DNA of 64,000 bases from Xylona heveae TC161 (taxonomy: Eukaryota; Ascomycota; Xylonomycetes; Xylonales; Xylonaceae): contig NW_017264204.1 in NCBI RefSeq assembly GCF_001619985.1, forward strand, positions 561,983 to 625,982, in the 5' to 3' direction. Under the pieces are notes generated by a model. It saw only the letters and a program-made list of their open reading frames with translations, was not told where the DNA came from and made no database searches. Made by a program: the position numbers and the translations under genes. Of this stretch, positions 1 to 11,900 are shown in pieces (within the stretch, counting starts at the first letter, position 1; each line of letters begins with the position of its first letter).

Positions 1-294
1 CCAGACGGCCACAAGCTCCTAAACGGTAAAATTGAAGATGGTGTACCCACGGATGGCATCGCTGGTCTCCAAACTCGCCGAAGCATGCAGTCCCGACGCA
101 GCCTCGAGCCTCATCGCTTGAGCGCCGGAAGCTTCCGGTTCAATTCAGGAGACCGCGAAGGCTTGATCCACGCCTATGACGTGGAACATGGTGCGGTAGA
201 TTTGGACGATCTCGCCAGCGCCAGCAGCGACGAGGGCGCCAACGTTCGACGGAGCACTTCAGGGCTGAACGGTCATGCTCGCGCTACGCAATAA
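1..294 (+). CDS. C-terminal fragment of an unrecognised protein
   Basis: Frame 1 is open from the first base of the window to a TAA at 292-294, giving the last 97 residues of a protein that begins outside the window. The fragment is hydrophilic and rich in Arg, Ser and Asp. It has a double RRS pattern (TRRSMQSRRSLEPHR), an acidic patch (DLDDLASASSDEGANV) and no membrane segment or known domain, so it reads like the disordered cytosolic tail of a larger protein. A T-rich stretch follows the stop, as expected of a 3' UTR. I do not recognise the family. Coding status is supported by the open frame and the composition only. Confidence 0.6.
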   Translation, partial: PDGHKLLNGKIEDGVPTDGIAGLQTRRSMQSRRSLEPHRLSAGSFRFNSGDREGLIHAYDVEHGAVDLDDLASASSDEGANVRRSTSGLNGHARATQ

Positions 295-1818
295 CAAGGA
301 TGAGCATACTCCACGTTCCCAACAACAATCATGCATGAGAGAGATATGCGCATATACGAAAAAGTCCTTTATGTTTTTTTTTTCTTCTCTCTCACCCTTT
401 TCCCTACTTTTCTTTTTAATTTTTCAAGTTTTTACTTTATTTCTTCGATATCCAGATATAACCGTTTATTCTTTTCCCCTTCATTTTTAAAGGAGGACTG
501 AAGAAGATTTTCCCTGATCTTGATCCACATACCTTTCGTCTGCACTGTCCGCACGAAGGGATTTTCTTGTCTTTCTCTTTCCTCGCACAAACATTGTAAC
601 ATTTGTATTCATTACGGAGTCCACGGCGTTCGAGCGGGTTTGGCGTTGTGGATATGGGGTATTTAAGTCTTGTTTTTATGCATCAGTGCTCTCGGTGGTG
701 CTTCCTTTCCCGTTTTTACCCTCTTGAGAAATTCACCAAAATGTTGCATCTGAATCGCATTTCATACCTTTGCCTCTTTTTTTGGTACATGGCAGGAGAA
801 CCACGAGGGGGTGCGCTATCTGGCGGCACCACCGCAAGTCTGCAAGTCTGCAACACCGCAGCTAGAAAGTCTGGACAAGGCCCTGATCTGGATGGGACGG
901 AAATCTCGTACCACGTATCAAGTCAACTTTTATTTTTCTGCCAAAAAAAAAAAAAAACCAGTGAGCCAGTGACGTGTAATGTTTTTCTTTTTCTTTTTCT
1001 TTTTCTTTTTTTGCCCCCTATAAAAAGAAAGAAAGAAAGAAAGATATACAATCTCATAGAAAGAAAAAACAAAAATTGCAATTTAAACCAATTGAGTATA
1101 TACGCTTTTCATCCCCTTCGTCTTCAAATCACCATGGGTTTTCATGAACTTCCTCAAGTGAAATAAAGTCTTATCTAATACTGGTAACTTCAAGTAGTCA
1201 TAACACAATAATTCGTAAAAATCTCTTGTTAGGTAGACAAGTAGACAGATAATTGTATTCTTCTTCTTCACTGACATACGTTTTTGTTCTAAATGCAAAC
1301 GTGTGATCTAAATTTGATTATTTCAAGAAGCCAGGTAATCCAATCGCCAAGTGTGAAACCCCTTTTTTTTCTCGGGTCAGCTCGAATCAAAATTCCATGT
1401 GTTGTGCGGCTGGTTAACTCCCATTGTCGTATCAAATATCAAGAGGTGTAGGTACAGGAAAAGGGAAAAGAAAAAGCGGAGAAAGGGGAAAGGGGGATAT
1501 GTTATTCACATGAATGGAAATAAGCATCAACAGAACGAAAAAAGAAAAATATAAGACGATGCTTTTTGGAAATAAAGCCACATAAGAGGTCCACGCACAA
1601 AATGTCTTGTTCAATAGATGGTAATAGATCATAAGACGTACGAAAAGAAAAAGATATTTGTAAAATAAGAACAGGGGAGAAAAAGAGAAAAAGAGAAAAA
1701 GAGAAAAAGAGAAAAAGGGGAAAGAAAAAGGGAGGGAAGGAAAGAAGAAAAAGAAATGGTAAGAAAAAATGCTAGAGGCACAAATACAGCTGCAGAATAA
1801 AATCTTCATGAGAACATG
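295..1818. other. Convergent intergenic region with simple-sequence tracts
   Basis: This is the 3' region between the fragment at the left edge and the phosphodiesterase gene, which face each other. It holds T-rich and TTTTTC-repeat runs near 975-1010, an AAAG array near 1026-1044, a purine array of the GAGAAAAA type at about 1676-1720 and one TTACGGAGTC motif near 612. The short open frames here are low-complexity translations of these tracts. No gene is supported. Confidence 0.6.
1676..1722. repeat. GAGAAAAA purine minisatellite
   Basis: Tandem GAGAAAAA-like units lie about 100 nt downstream of the phosphodiesterase stop, within its probable 3' UTR. Confidence 0.7.
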
Positions 1819-3994
1819 TTACAATAAAAGACTTTGTCCAGGTTGCGAGATTACAAAGCTGCAGCCCAGACCGGCATCACGTGCTCGCCGCTCTAATTGC
1901 TCTAGAATGATATCACCCACAGGCGGGCCATCCAAGAGTGTTTCCTTGACGTGGATCACGACAATCTGGAGGCCTTGGAGAGGCAGGTCATTGGACTGGT
2001 TCTTTGACTTGGCCTCCGCTTCTGGTCCATCTGATTGCGCGGGTGCCTGTTGCTGCTTGGAGTTCCTCTCGTCACCAACATCGTGCGAGTTCTCAGACGT
2101 CTTCTGGGACTTTCGAGGAGAGGAAAATCTGGCATGCCGCGCGTCTGGTCCTGAGCTGGCGTCTGCGTTGTCCTGGCCCATGTCTTCTGGCGATGTTCTT
2201 CTGACGATGTTTGGATCGGATTGCCTTGCTGCTCCGCTGGCAGCCTCGTCCTTGTAGATGGCGATTTCCGGATCCGGACCAGGACTGGCGTCATTTCCTT
2301 CCCGCTTGCGCTTTTTCTGTGCTTTGAAAGAAGGATGATCCATGGTGTGGTCTGATGGATTTGCGGCTACTTGCGCTGTTGTTTCAGCTTCGGCTTCTGT
2401 GGCTTCTGCTGCTGCGGCGGCCTTTATTTCCTCGCGAAGTTGCTGCCTTGCGTCCGTCACTAGTACCGCCAACGCCTCCAGTTCGGAGATGAGATGGCGG
2501 GGAGCCAGGTGGCCAAAGAGAATCTCATCCTTTTGCGCATCGGCATACGAGCATTCAATGAAAATGGCACTCAAAATGCCAGTAGCAATTTTGGGTGCCG
2601 CATCTGTCCACACTTGCTGCGTTCGAGGATGTAGAGAGAGAGTGTCAGGCTCAACATCGCCAAAGATGAGAATCTCTCTTCCTGTTGCATCATCGCGGAT
2701 AAAAAAAGCCGAGCTATCGTAGACGCATGGTTTATCCGACGCACTGGAGAGGTCTGATGCCATCGATAGTGACTTCCTTGGAGCGTTTCCGCTCATCCCA
2801 CCACCCACTGCCTGTGCGAGCGCTTCTTCATGCGTGCCTGCATTGCTTCCGCGATGGCTATGTCGTTTCATGCAGTGGCCGTGGCTCACGCTCCAGCTTT
2901 TGACACCAAGTCCTTCGCAAATCTCAATATATCCCATACCCTCACCTTCTCCGATTGCGACATTGACACCTTCAGCCAAGCGCATGTAGGTCAGGAGCCC
3001 GACGCCTCCTTCCTCATCTGAAAGATTCGGCCAGATCACATCGTTAAAAATATGGGTTTTGAATGCCTCAATAGTGGAAGGCAAGCCTGCCAGGCGCTTG
3101 GGTCGATAGGTGTTATGGAATGAAGCGGTGTTGATCACAAAGCCGGACATGTGGTCCAAGTGTGGATGAGTTATGAGATATGTAGATACAATCTCACGGG
3201 TAATATGAGCGGCATTGGCGCGCGAAGATTCGTATGGAAGCTCCAGACCCGCAAACGGGCCTTTGACCAGTGTAATCCGCGGTTCGGAACCAAGTCCTGG
3301 GGGCTTAGCGGAGAGGGACCCAGGAGCAGATCTTCTCGGTCGAGGGGTATTGACCCTCGTAGGCATACGAGGGGAAAGCTGAGGGGAGGAGAGCGTCTCT
3401 GGCGCGATTGATTGCAGTCTGCTCGCGTTCTGCGAATGGGCCGGAGGAACATTTTCGGCATATTTTGGAGCCGATTTCACTAGAAGGTCGGGTTGCGACA
3501 GATTCTGCTCCAGCAATCGGATCAGTGCAGCCAAATGGGTTCCCGCATCAACTACAAGCATCGAGCCTTTGCACCAATTAGTTGCCAGGGATCTGACAAG
3601 GAAGCCGGTCACATTGTCTTCAGTTGGACCGCCGCCTGAGCCCTTGAGGAGTAGATGATCATGTCAGCGTTTTGTCTCATGTTGCAAACTTTTTTTTTTC
3701 ATAGCTTTGAAGTGCAGAATGGGTCTAAGCTTGGCTGTCTCGGAGGTGAATCAAAGTAGCGACTTGCTTCCCGTCCAGAACCAAAGAAGATGACCGAAAC
3801 ACGCAAGTTGTGGTATCGAGGGACGACAGAAGCAAAGTGCGATAAAAAAAAAAGAGCTTGAAATAACAGACATACAAGCTTAATAAAGCAGGGACTGCAC
3901 CTAGGAGCACACTTACCAGGACAATAACCTGCAGAGCGGGTGCGTCGGGAGCGTACTCGCCCGCGTTTACGCTAAATTCCTCATTGCCGTTCAT
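1819..3994 (-). CDS. PDE1: Class II (low-affinity) cAMP phosphodiesterase
   Basis: Two exons on the minus strand, 3917-3994 and 1819-3642, separated by a 274-nt intron (GTAAGT...AG, phase 0), give 633 residues. The junction restores the family's opening strand, VIVL followed by GSGGGPTEDN. The class II phosphodiesterase signature HPHLDH lies at about residues 185-190, preceded by VDAGTHLAAL and followed by SGFVINTAS. This metallo-beta-lactamase-like fold binds two metals and hydrolyses cAMP to AMP, which would lower PKA signalling. A charged, Ala/Glu- and Lys-rich low-complexity insert of about 150 residues (roughly 440-590) sits before the conserved end LQIVVIHVKETL...GDIILEQLE, and the N-terminal third also has a Pro/Ser/Arg-rich insert. 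Such inserts are common in filamentous-fungal homologues. The start codon chosen is the only in-frame ATG close to VIVL. A longer protein with another upstream exon (possible acceptor near 4040) cannot be excluded. Confidence 0.9.
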
Positions 3995-5281
3995 GAATGC
4001 AACTTTCTGATTCGCTCTATTGTCGATCGCAATGGTAAAAGTTTTGACGTCTGTCGCGAGGGCAGGAAACAAAAATAAAAAGTCCACTGAGTATGATCAT
4101 TTGTCCAGGGAGGTTGAGTGCTCCCCAAAATTGCGGCCCTTCACCATGTAACTACTAAAGTGGAGCTATTTCGCGCACAGGGCGACGTCACAGCCGGATG
4201 AGCTAGGTTCGTCCAACAGCTCGAGCACAGCTTAATTAAGTTGTCCTCATCCAAGTCTAGACTCCTTACTTTAGCTTTGGTAGCGAGAGCTGGGAAGGCG
4301 GCGGACCCCGACCCCGGACGGTTCAACTAGAGCACAAGATGGTGCTAATTAACGCATACACCGTAGTTCAGAGGGCTGAAGTTGGGTCGTTAAAGTGGCA
4401 GCCCAAGTCATTTTCTTTTCTTAATTGTACGGAGTATTACATATAGCGTATACTGGAGGTTATATCCCTGTACGCAGCAATGTGGCACCTCAATCTTCTG
4501 CCTTACTTGGTACACTTATTCTCTTCCAAAGCCAGCCACATCATTTCGCCAAGGGAGCACTAGTACTAAAAGAAGCTTTGAGTCCAGTCCCAACCCTCGA
4601 GATGACACGGAAAAAAAAAAGGTAGTGAAAGATAAAAGAGGACCAGAAGATGAAAATCTATCTCATAACGCTGCCGACACCTTGGTATCGTGAAGCTAGC
4701 CCGAGATATATACAAAGCTTTTAACAGAAGATGGTGTTGAGGCAGAGATCCAAAAGCCTCCCTTCGTGAAAACGCAATAGGGAAGAGAGAGATTGAGACG
4801 GAGAAATAAAAAGGGGGGTAACAAAAAGGGGGTTAAAAGTGAAGGGTAACTAAAAGTAAATGGAGATATGATCCTCCTCTCGAAAGATTAAAATACCAGA
4901 AAACTGTTTCACCCCAGCCCAAAAGAATCTTGACAGTACCATGAATGCACCGCTCATGGACGCGAAAGAGCGGTGGAATGACAGAATAATTGTGACGACT
5001 CCACCGGCTTATCTCCGATGCGCAAAGTCGGAAAAGCTCCAAGTGAAAAGTGAAAAGGCTCCTCAAGCTTCCTCCGAAGAACGCCATACGCTTGCGTGCT
5101 GTGAAGTCCAGCGAGATTACGATAAACATATTTCAAATTGACAAGCTGACAACTCTGGCACGCGTAAGATGACACGCATCCGGGAGGAGTCAGAAAAACG
5201 TGTATTGGAAATTTAGGATGAAAAAAAAAAAGGGACTGATCAAATGGGGGTATAGTAGCATAACGTAGTATGTTCGGGCTT
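3995..5281. other. Intergenic region between PDE1 and SSH4-like gene
   Basis: This is the presumed promoter and 5' UTR of the phosphodiesterase plus the 3' UTR of the next minus-strand gene. It contains one exact TACGGAGTA 9-mer at 4428-4436 and several A-runs. Small open frames on both strands lack any recognisable protein content. No gene is supported. Confidence 0.5.
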
Positions 5282-6925
5282 TCAGCGAGGCGGATCACTG
5301 GCGACAGCTGCTTCATAGCTAGGTATTGGGGGCCGGGAAGAACCAGATTCGTGTGGTAGCATGGGTGTTCGATCATTATCTTCGCTTCCGCGTGGGCTGG
5401 TTGCATGAGAACTTTCCGGACTTGAATACTCCGGAGGAGGGTGAATAGGGTCTTGAGCTGAGAGGTCCGACGAGAATCCACCAAAAGGGACCTGCGCAGC
5501 TGTGCTGACGCTGCTCGTCCCCTCACCAGGGTCTTCATGAGACGGAATATGTTCGAGATGGGCTAAAGAGATATCGGTGGGCGATCGAATCGGGCCTGGG
5601 CTCGAAGGAGGCCCAGGTCGAATCACAGCACTCCGCGAGCGGCTATGCCCGACGTTGACGTACGATCCTTGTCCGTCTCTTCCAGATTCGAGAAGGATAC
5701 TCCCCTGTTCACTACCATATGGCGGAGGCGGCGCAAGGCTGCCAGTCATAGGAGCGAGACCCCATTTCTTGACGTTCGCCTCGATGAAGACAAACCCCAT
5801 CTGCCCGAAATTAACATGAACAGTACAAGGCCCGTTAGCTCCGATTGTTGGAAAGAGGTTTTGCGTCTTTAGACCATGCGCAACCTCTTCCAGTCGTTTG
5901 CCATTTCGAGTAAAGAAAACTGTCCCAGATCGAGGCCGGTATCCGACCCCAATAACATCGCCTTGTACATATTGCGGGCCATAATTTGTGGGTGCGAAAG
6001 GCTGGTTGTATCGCCGATGTCCAGTGGACAAATAGGCTACAGAATATTTATGCCATCCTTTTGCTCAGTCAGATTAAGCCATGTTTTAAAATTTAAGAAA
6101 CTCTCAAACTCACCTGGCAGACGAAACAGAGGATAGGGCTTTGTCGTCATGCCAACACTGATCATTGTTGATTCTGGTTTGTCGTATATCTTGGCTTCCC
6201 AATAGTAAACCTCGTTCTGCTTGGGTACTGGCAGGTTGCTCTGAACGCTGCATTCGGAATCGAAAAACTCAACCTCAGTCCTCCCTTCTACGAAACAATT
6301 GGCAATTTCAAGCTCTGGTTCAAATTCCCATGCTGAAACCCCCTTCTCTTGGATGGCTAGAAACTGTGATAATGAAATGTCGGTCTGCATCGAATCCGGG
6401 GGGTTTGCTTGAATAAATGCTGCACAGAAAACATATCAGCCCTATATTTGAGAAATATCATTCGCGTACGAAAATAGCATTCGAAGGAAAAAGGAATTTG
6501 GGCGAGGAAAGCTTACCTTTGGCTCGCAGATATTCTGACCTTTGCAGATCATCCATCGACTCTAACGCTTCTGCCTCCTCGCGGGCAAATGCCTGTTCGT
6601 CATCGTACTCTCCTGGTCGCCCGATTCGATCTAATAATATCCTTCCTCTACTCGTATATTTGAAAAAGTAAATCACAGCGAAAATAATTGCAAACAGACC
6701 AGCAGAGCCAAACGCCGAAAGCATTCCAATCAGAATTCCTCTTCCTGTCGACTCGCTATCGCCGGTGATATGCATATTATTGGACGGAAATTTAAAGTTA
6801 GACGAGTCATCATGAACTGAATATAGACGCGATGTTGAAGTGGATTGAGAATCGCGGCTTGTTGTTGGAAGAGTGGTCGGAATGATCGCGCCCTGAGGCT
6901 CGATAGAGGCGGGAATGATCGCCAT
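5282..6925 (-). CDS. SSH4: Ssh4/Ear1-like SPRY-domain membrane adaptor of the Rsp5 ubiquitin ligase
   Basis: Three minus-strand exons (6517-6925, 6114-6419, 5282-6057; introns of 97 and 56 nt) encode 496 residues. The joins restore RAK-AFIQANPPD and RLPG-WHKYSVAYLSTG. One membrane segment spans about residues 64-88 (GILIGMLSAFGSAGLFAIIF). A SPRY domain follows at about 185-330, with VYYWEAKIYDK, ISVGMTTKPYPLFRLPGW and DVIGVGYRPRSGTVFFTRNG. The Pro-rich tail carries PY motifs, PPPPY at 348-352 and PPEY at 446-449. In yeast, Ssh4 and Ear1 sit in vacuolar or endosomal membranes and use PY motifs to bring the HECT ligase Rsp5 to cargo for multivesicular-body sorting. The same domain order here supports that role by homology. 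The neighbouring upstream gene is a deubiquitinase on the same strand. The start is the first ATG of an open frame and is not otherwise confirmed. Confidence 0.92.
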
Positions 6926-7805
6926 CGATGCAGATCCTGTCGCACACGATCAAATATAAAGACCTTCAACGATATTTGAAACAGTCAATCGATCGATCTC
7001 CAAATGATAGTCGTTACAGATGTCTGCGATGTTGTTCAAGCAAGTCCGATAAGGCGGGGTTGAGATTCAGTCGTGGCTTGCCGCTGTTAGGCAGGTAGGA
7101 ATCAAGGCAACATGATTAGGGAACAGCAATCGGCACCGGTGTGAAAAATGGGATAAAGAAGCCCTGCTTCGCACAGTTTGGAGGGCTTATTCGTCCGCGA
7201 CAAATGACAAGAGTTGATGTGAGGTTCGTCGAAGGGTGAGATAGTACGATGGGAGGACTTGGTTCCGTAGGGCCGCCCATGACGAACCCGCCGGAACCGA
7301 TGCTCGCCACCACCCACATGATTGCCATCTCACATTTTGGGGTGTTTCCGTCCAAAGCCAACTAGCGCGAACCCTGCGACCGGTGATGGTAGTTTGCACC
7401 TCAACTGGAAAATCGATTGATCATCACGTTTGCAGTTTATGAGTAAAATAGTTCAGGCATTCCTTCTCTAATTGATGCGGTATTGAAAGTGCCAATTCCC
7501 TGGTACAGTCAAAAAAATCCGAGAGTATGTTCATGATTTCCTGTTTTGGGCTTGCGATGATCTAAAATCGTGCCCATGGTAAAGTCGGGTACATGCTGTC
7601 GTACGAACAATAACCAAATGTTCTATCTCCAATGTTCTTTGGATAGAGAAAACGGTCAAAATAGAATTAAATAAAAAGTCCATGTATCGTGATATACGGT
7701 GTCATCACGCATTCCAGACGCCCGCCGATGCGATTCGGAGAATACCCAAAGTACTATACATGCGAGGTGCACCCTATCTCGAAACCGACCAAGACAACCC
7801 CGGGC
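6926..7805. other. Intergenic region between the SSH4-like and UCH37 genes
   Basis: This is the promoter side of the SSH4-like gene and the 3' end of the UCH37 gene, both on the minus strand. Overlapping open frames around 7100-7400 have no recognisable content and no splice continuity with either neighbour. Nothing further is supported. Confidence 0.5.
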
Positions 7806-8952
7806 TTAGAAACCCTCCGCAGATCCGCTTCCACCTCGTCGATCCTTAAGCCGATTTTCTGTCTTGCTCGTGGCATTCTGGACCCATTCATCGTAGCTCG
7901 TTCCGCTTTCCTGGAGCTTCGATCTCACTACGCCTTTAAGGATTTCCGTTGTAAACCCAAGGAAATTATGGCGTCGGAGAGCATTTTCCCACTGCCAAGC
8001 AGTACGTTTGTGCTCTTCGCGAACGAGTCCTTCATGATCTCCAATCTCCTTGGCCCGGATCCGCAGATCTCGCACCATGGCAAGCAGGTTGAAACGTATC
8101 TCAGTGGCAGGATATCGCCCAATTCGCTCCTGCAATACTGGGATGACCTTGTCTGGAAATTCATCAAAGGTGCAAGGACCATGTGAGATAGGGGCGGGCT
8201 GAAGCCCATCGAGTTCATAGAGGCTGCCATTAATAGGTGTGTAAGCGATGAAGTGGTAGACATCATCGTCTTCGGTCGCGGCACGCTGTGTCTCGTCAAC
8301 GAAAGGGGATGAGCGTGCAAATGAATTGTGCACGTCACGAATAAGTTCAGAGTTGGAAAGCGCTTCTCCTCGTAGCTAACACGACGTGACAAGTGTCAGA
8401 ACGATATGCTATGGAAGAAAGACTTTGGAACTTACGTCTGAGGGGAAAGCGTTTGTAAACTCTTTGAAATCTCTCATCTGGGAACCAATGTCGATAGCCC
8501 CATCTTTGTTGAGAAGCACCGAGAGCAATGCCTGCGTGCCGCAAGCATTTTGAATTGTTTGGGCCGCAAAAAAGATATTTTCAGCAGCTTCAGAATCAAA
8601 TGTTCCCTTCTGCGGAGTGTCTCTCCTTGTCTCGCCGGTAGGGTATTTGAAGAGGAAAATGACACCATAAACTGGGCTTTCCATTGATGAGCAACGATTG
8701 CCACTTGAGGCACATAATTCTAACTGCAACAAGGCCTGGCTTACCTGATCTCGCGCAGAGAATCAGCGTCGAGAGCTATCAGCTCTTCAAACTGGACATC
8801 CTTCACTCCAAGATTGTCTACCAAGTATGTGAAAACTCCCTGCATGTGTCATGGTCAACTCGGTTTTATCCTGCATGAGGCACTTTCGGAGTGCAGTAAA
8901 AGAAAGTAGGACGGACAGCATCAGATTCTATTGTGTTCCAACCAGCCGACAT
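7806..8952 (-). CDS. uch2: UCH37/UCHL5-type ubiquitin C-terminal hydrolase (proteasome-associated)
   Basis: Four minus-strand exons (8917-8952, 8745-8839, 8436-8676, 7806-8375; introns 77, 68 and 60 nt) encode 313 residues. The N-terminus MSAGWNTIESDA-GVFTYLVDNL matches the family start exactly across the first join. The catalytic residues fall at Gln83, Cys89 (AQTIQNACGTQ), His165 (VYHFIAY) and Asp180 (GSLYELDGL), each within one position of human UCHL5. The C-terminal helical extension (FTTEILKGVVRSKL...) corresponds to the UCH37-like domain, which in other organisms contacts the proteasome receptor Rpn13. The enzyme family (MEROPS C12) cleaves ubiquitin from small adducts and trims chains on proteasome-bound substrates. 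The first intron must use a weak donor, GTCCGT, because no other GT keeps the conserved sequence. Its neighbour on the same strand is an Rsp5 adaptor. Confidence 0.95.
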
Positions 8953-11900
8953 GATGCAACGTTGTGACAAGCTGCTGTATGGCGATGCGATGGACTAGGC
9001 AGCAGTCGTAATAATTGATATGAAGCTCGGACCGTCACGCTTGGTATGGCAACGCGGCAGAAGTCTTGGTTTAGCTGGAGCCGTACAGGCACAGGCGGAC
9101 TAAGCCAAATCGGACTCAGTGTAACATCATTCTTGTTGCGGGAGTGCATAGTTTACGACACGTGATAGGCTCAGAACATGGGCAGGAACGTTTGAAGTAA
9201 TTTATTTGAAGCTACATACCTAAGGTACCTACTTTATCCATTTCCCTTAAGACCACCGCTTCGATGTTGATGTGCTTTTTCTGTCAACGCTGGTTATTAT
9301 CAATCGGTTATAGTTCCTGCAATAGTATTATGCTTTATGGTTGGGCTCTTCTAGATCTATGCGGAGTATGCTTCATGTTTCATATGGAACCAAGTCGATG
9401 TCAATACAGAGCTGTTGAGTGTTATAATGCTACCGGCGGAGGAAGCGGCTTACCTTTCTTGATCCTTTCAAAGTCGGGGATTTGTAGGCAAGGAATTGTG
9501 CGCGCGAGTCTCGGTAATGAGCGTAAATTGGGGCTCCCATGTCGGAATGTAATCCGCAGCATCCGTGATCAAGAGTCAAGTGTACCGTGGTACATTGCTA
9601 AGACTTGTTATTGGAGCCCGCAGAATTGATCAAGAAATATTGTAGGTCCTTGTTATGCATGACTGGTGTGATATCTCTTTCAATCGTGCCCAGCTGCTGT
9701 GACCGATCAGGTCCGTTAGCTACCTACCTTCTTTCTCACCGATCATGCCGTGTCCTACCTGAGCAGGTCACCAGGTCATAGTGGTGCTCTTGCTATAGGA
9801 CCCCTTGGCAGACTATGGTGTTGTCCGCAATGGAGATGCTTGCTCCCCAGCATGTCTCCGCACGCCCTCCGGCTGCCATCTCCGGATCAGATCCATGGTA
9901 GTACGATAACCATGATATTACGATCTGCGGCTCATCATATTTCAGGCATGATATTATTGACAACCATGTTATAGCCTGATTATTCTATCCCCTGGTCCGC
10001 GAATCTGGTCGACCCTGGCAAACGTCCCAACGCGGTCGAAGCTGCCAACGTTAGTGCCAGCTTTTGGCAGATCTATCGATTGGCGCGATTATAATATGTG
10101 AAAGTCAAAAATGAAGTGGGGCTTTCAATTATCTTTAATCCATCGATCCAAGTCGTGAAAATATCTAGGGCGAAATATCTGTCGGGTTCGCTACTTGCAG
10201 TTGATTGGGGCTGAAGGAAATAAAATGAACAAGCTACGCAAAAGAACCAAAAGAGGAAGCAGACCCCAGGAGCTTGGGGGGTTTTCTGGGAGAAAGGTTG
10301 TGTGGGTTGGTGTCGGTCGCCCTAAAGGGAAAACAGCTACTGTACTGTCTCGATACGAGTACGAATGCCCTTGTACTGTGTACGGGCAGGAGTATGATTA
10401 ATTTACTGTCTACGGAGTACTGAGTTATAAGGGGAAAGAGGTGTGTGGGGGGAGTTTTGTCTTAATCAAACGTTGGACTGAGCTGCGTTATTCAGAGACG
10501 GAAAATGGCCTGGCTGCTGTTCCTGCTGTTCCTGCTGCTCCTGCTGCTGCTGCTGAACCAAGCGGGCATGCCAAACAGATTTCCCACTATCCTCCTAGGC
10601 GATGACACCCCGCTCCAGCATAATGCAGAGAGGTATAATCACAATACGAGAATTCTTGATGCATGCCAAAGGAAACATGACGAAAGGGATGGTTTCTGCA
10701 CCATTTTACTGTGGTCATCTAGCGTGACTAAGAGGATTTCTCCTTGATAACTGAGCAGCGTCGCCCATGAGAGGGCTGCAACATTCTGAAACTTCGGCTC
10801 GCAAGGCGGAGCTGAATCAAGGTTGTTCAACCTAAACCGTTGTTACGGCGGATTTCGGGGTTTGTCAATCTTTTCTAAACCAACCAGAGCTCTGTTTCGT
10901 TTCTTTTTCTGCCTTGTTTCGTTGTGCTCACAGCCTCTTTTGGGCCAAAGATTAGCGTCCACGCGAGAGACGCTTTGGCCTGCCGGGTGGGGCCAGGTGT
11001 GGCCTGATGATCAAACAACGGCTGCATGAGTGCATCCGCAGATAGGCAGAAATAACAATGACAAGTGAGAATGCTTGCATGTACTGATGAATTAGACACT
11101 GCAGGACGAAGCATGGCCGCTCGTGATTATTATTGTTGCCATTGAAGAAATCATTTCGGCATGTTTACATTATTGTTTTGAATCTGCAATCATCTGCAAA
11201 GGTACAATACATGAATTCGAAAGGGCGTCGATGATGCATACTACTGCCGGCACCCATCTGGACCAAACCTGGCTACGTTCCCCTTATCGGCGAGGATTAC
11301 AGCTGCACTTGTTTACTGCGGCACCCATTCATCGCGAGTCGATTTCTTCCGCATCCCATTCTTTGGCGCACTTTCAGGAGGCGATCAGATGCCCTGGTAT
11401 TGATCAACCTGTGCATTTCTCCGTACCACCAGCGGAACTTGCGGTCCGAGGCAATCTGTACCCGTAGTACTGTCGAAATCGAAACGAACAAAAAGGAGCC
11501 CGCATTCGTGCTCAACGGAGCGGCCAAGCAGCGCTACGCCCCCCTCAACTAGATGACTCAGTCCAATTGAAATCCGAATGCTTGATGTTCTGGATTTCAG
11601 GCGCCCATCTGCATCGCGAAGCTCTCAGGCTACTCGTTCTGCTAGAGTAGCTCATTCTACAGAATTATGTGCCTTAGCGCGCGTGCAAAACTCAATTCGC
11701 TTGCTTCTCGAGAAGTCCTTTCTCGCAATAGAGCTCAATTCCAGGCCAATGGTAAGCTTGTTCTTGGTGGTGAGCCGACCGGGCCGAAACGTAATGGGCA
11801 GCAGGGCTGCGGGCGGTGTCGGCAGCGGTGTGCGAGTCATTGAGCAGTCTCAAAACCGCCATTGGGTGGATCGAGCAGAAATTTGAATCTATGTGGGGTG

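Noticed and set aside
4141-4326. 61-residue minus-strand frame upstream of PDE1
   Set aside because: No family resemblance and no splice link to the phosphodiesterase exon.
10505-10747. Small secreted-protein-like frame with a Leu-rich N-terminus (MAWLLFLLFLL)
   Set aside because: The hydrophobic stretch comes from a CTG/CTC simple repeat, and the rest shows no domain or conserved cysteine pattern.
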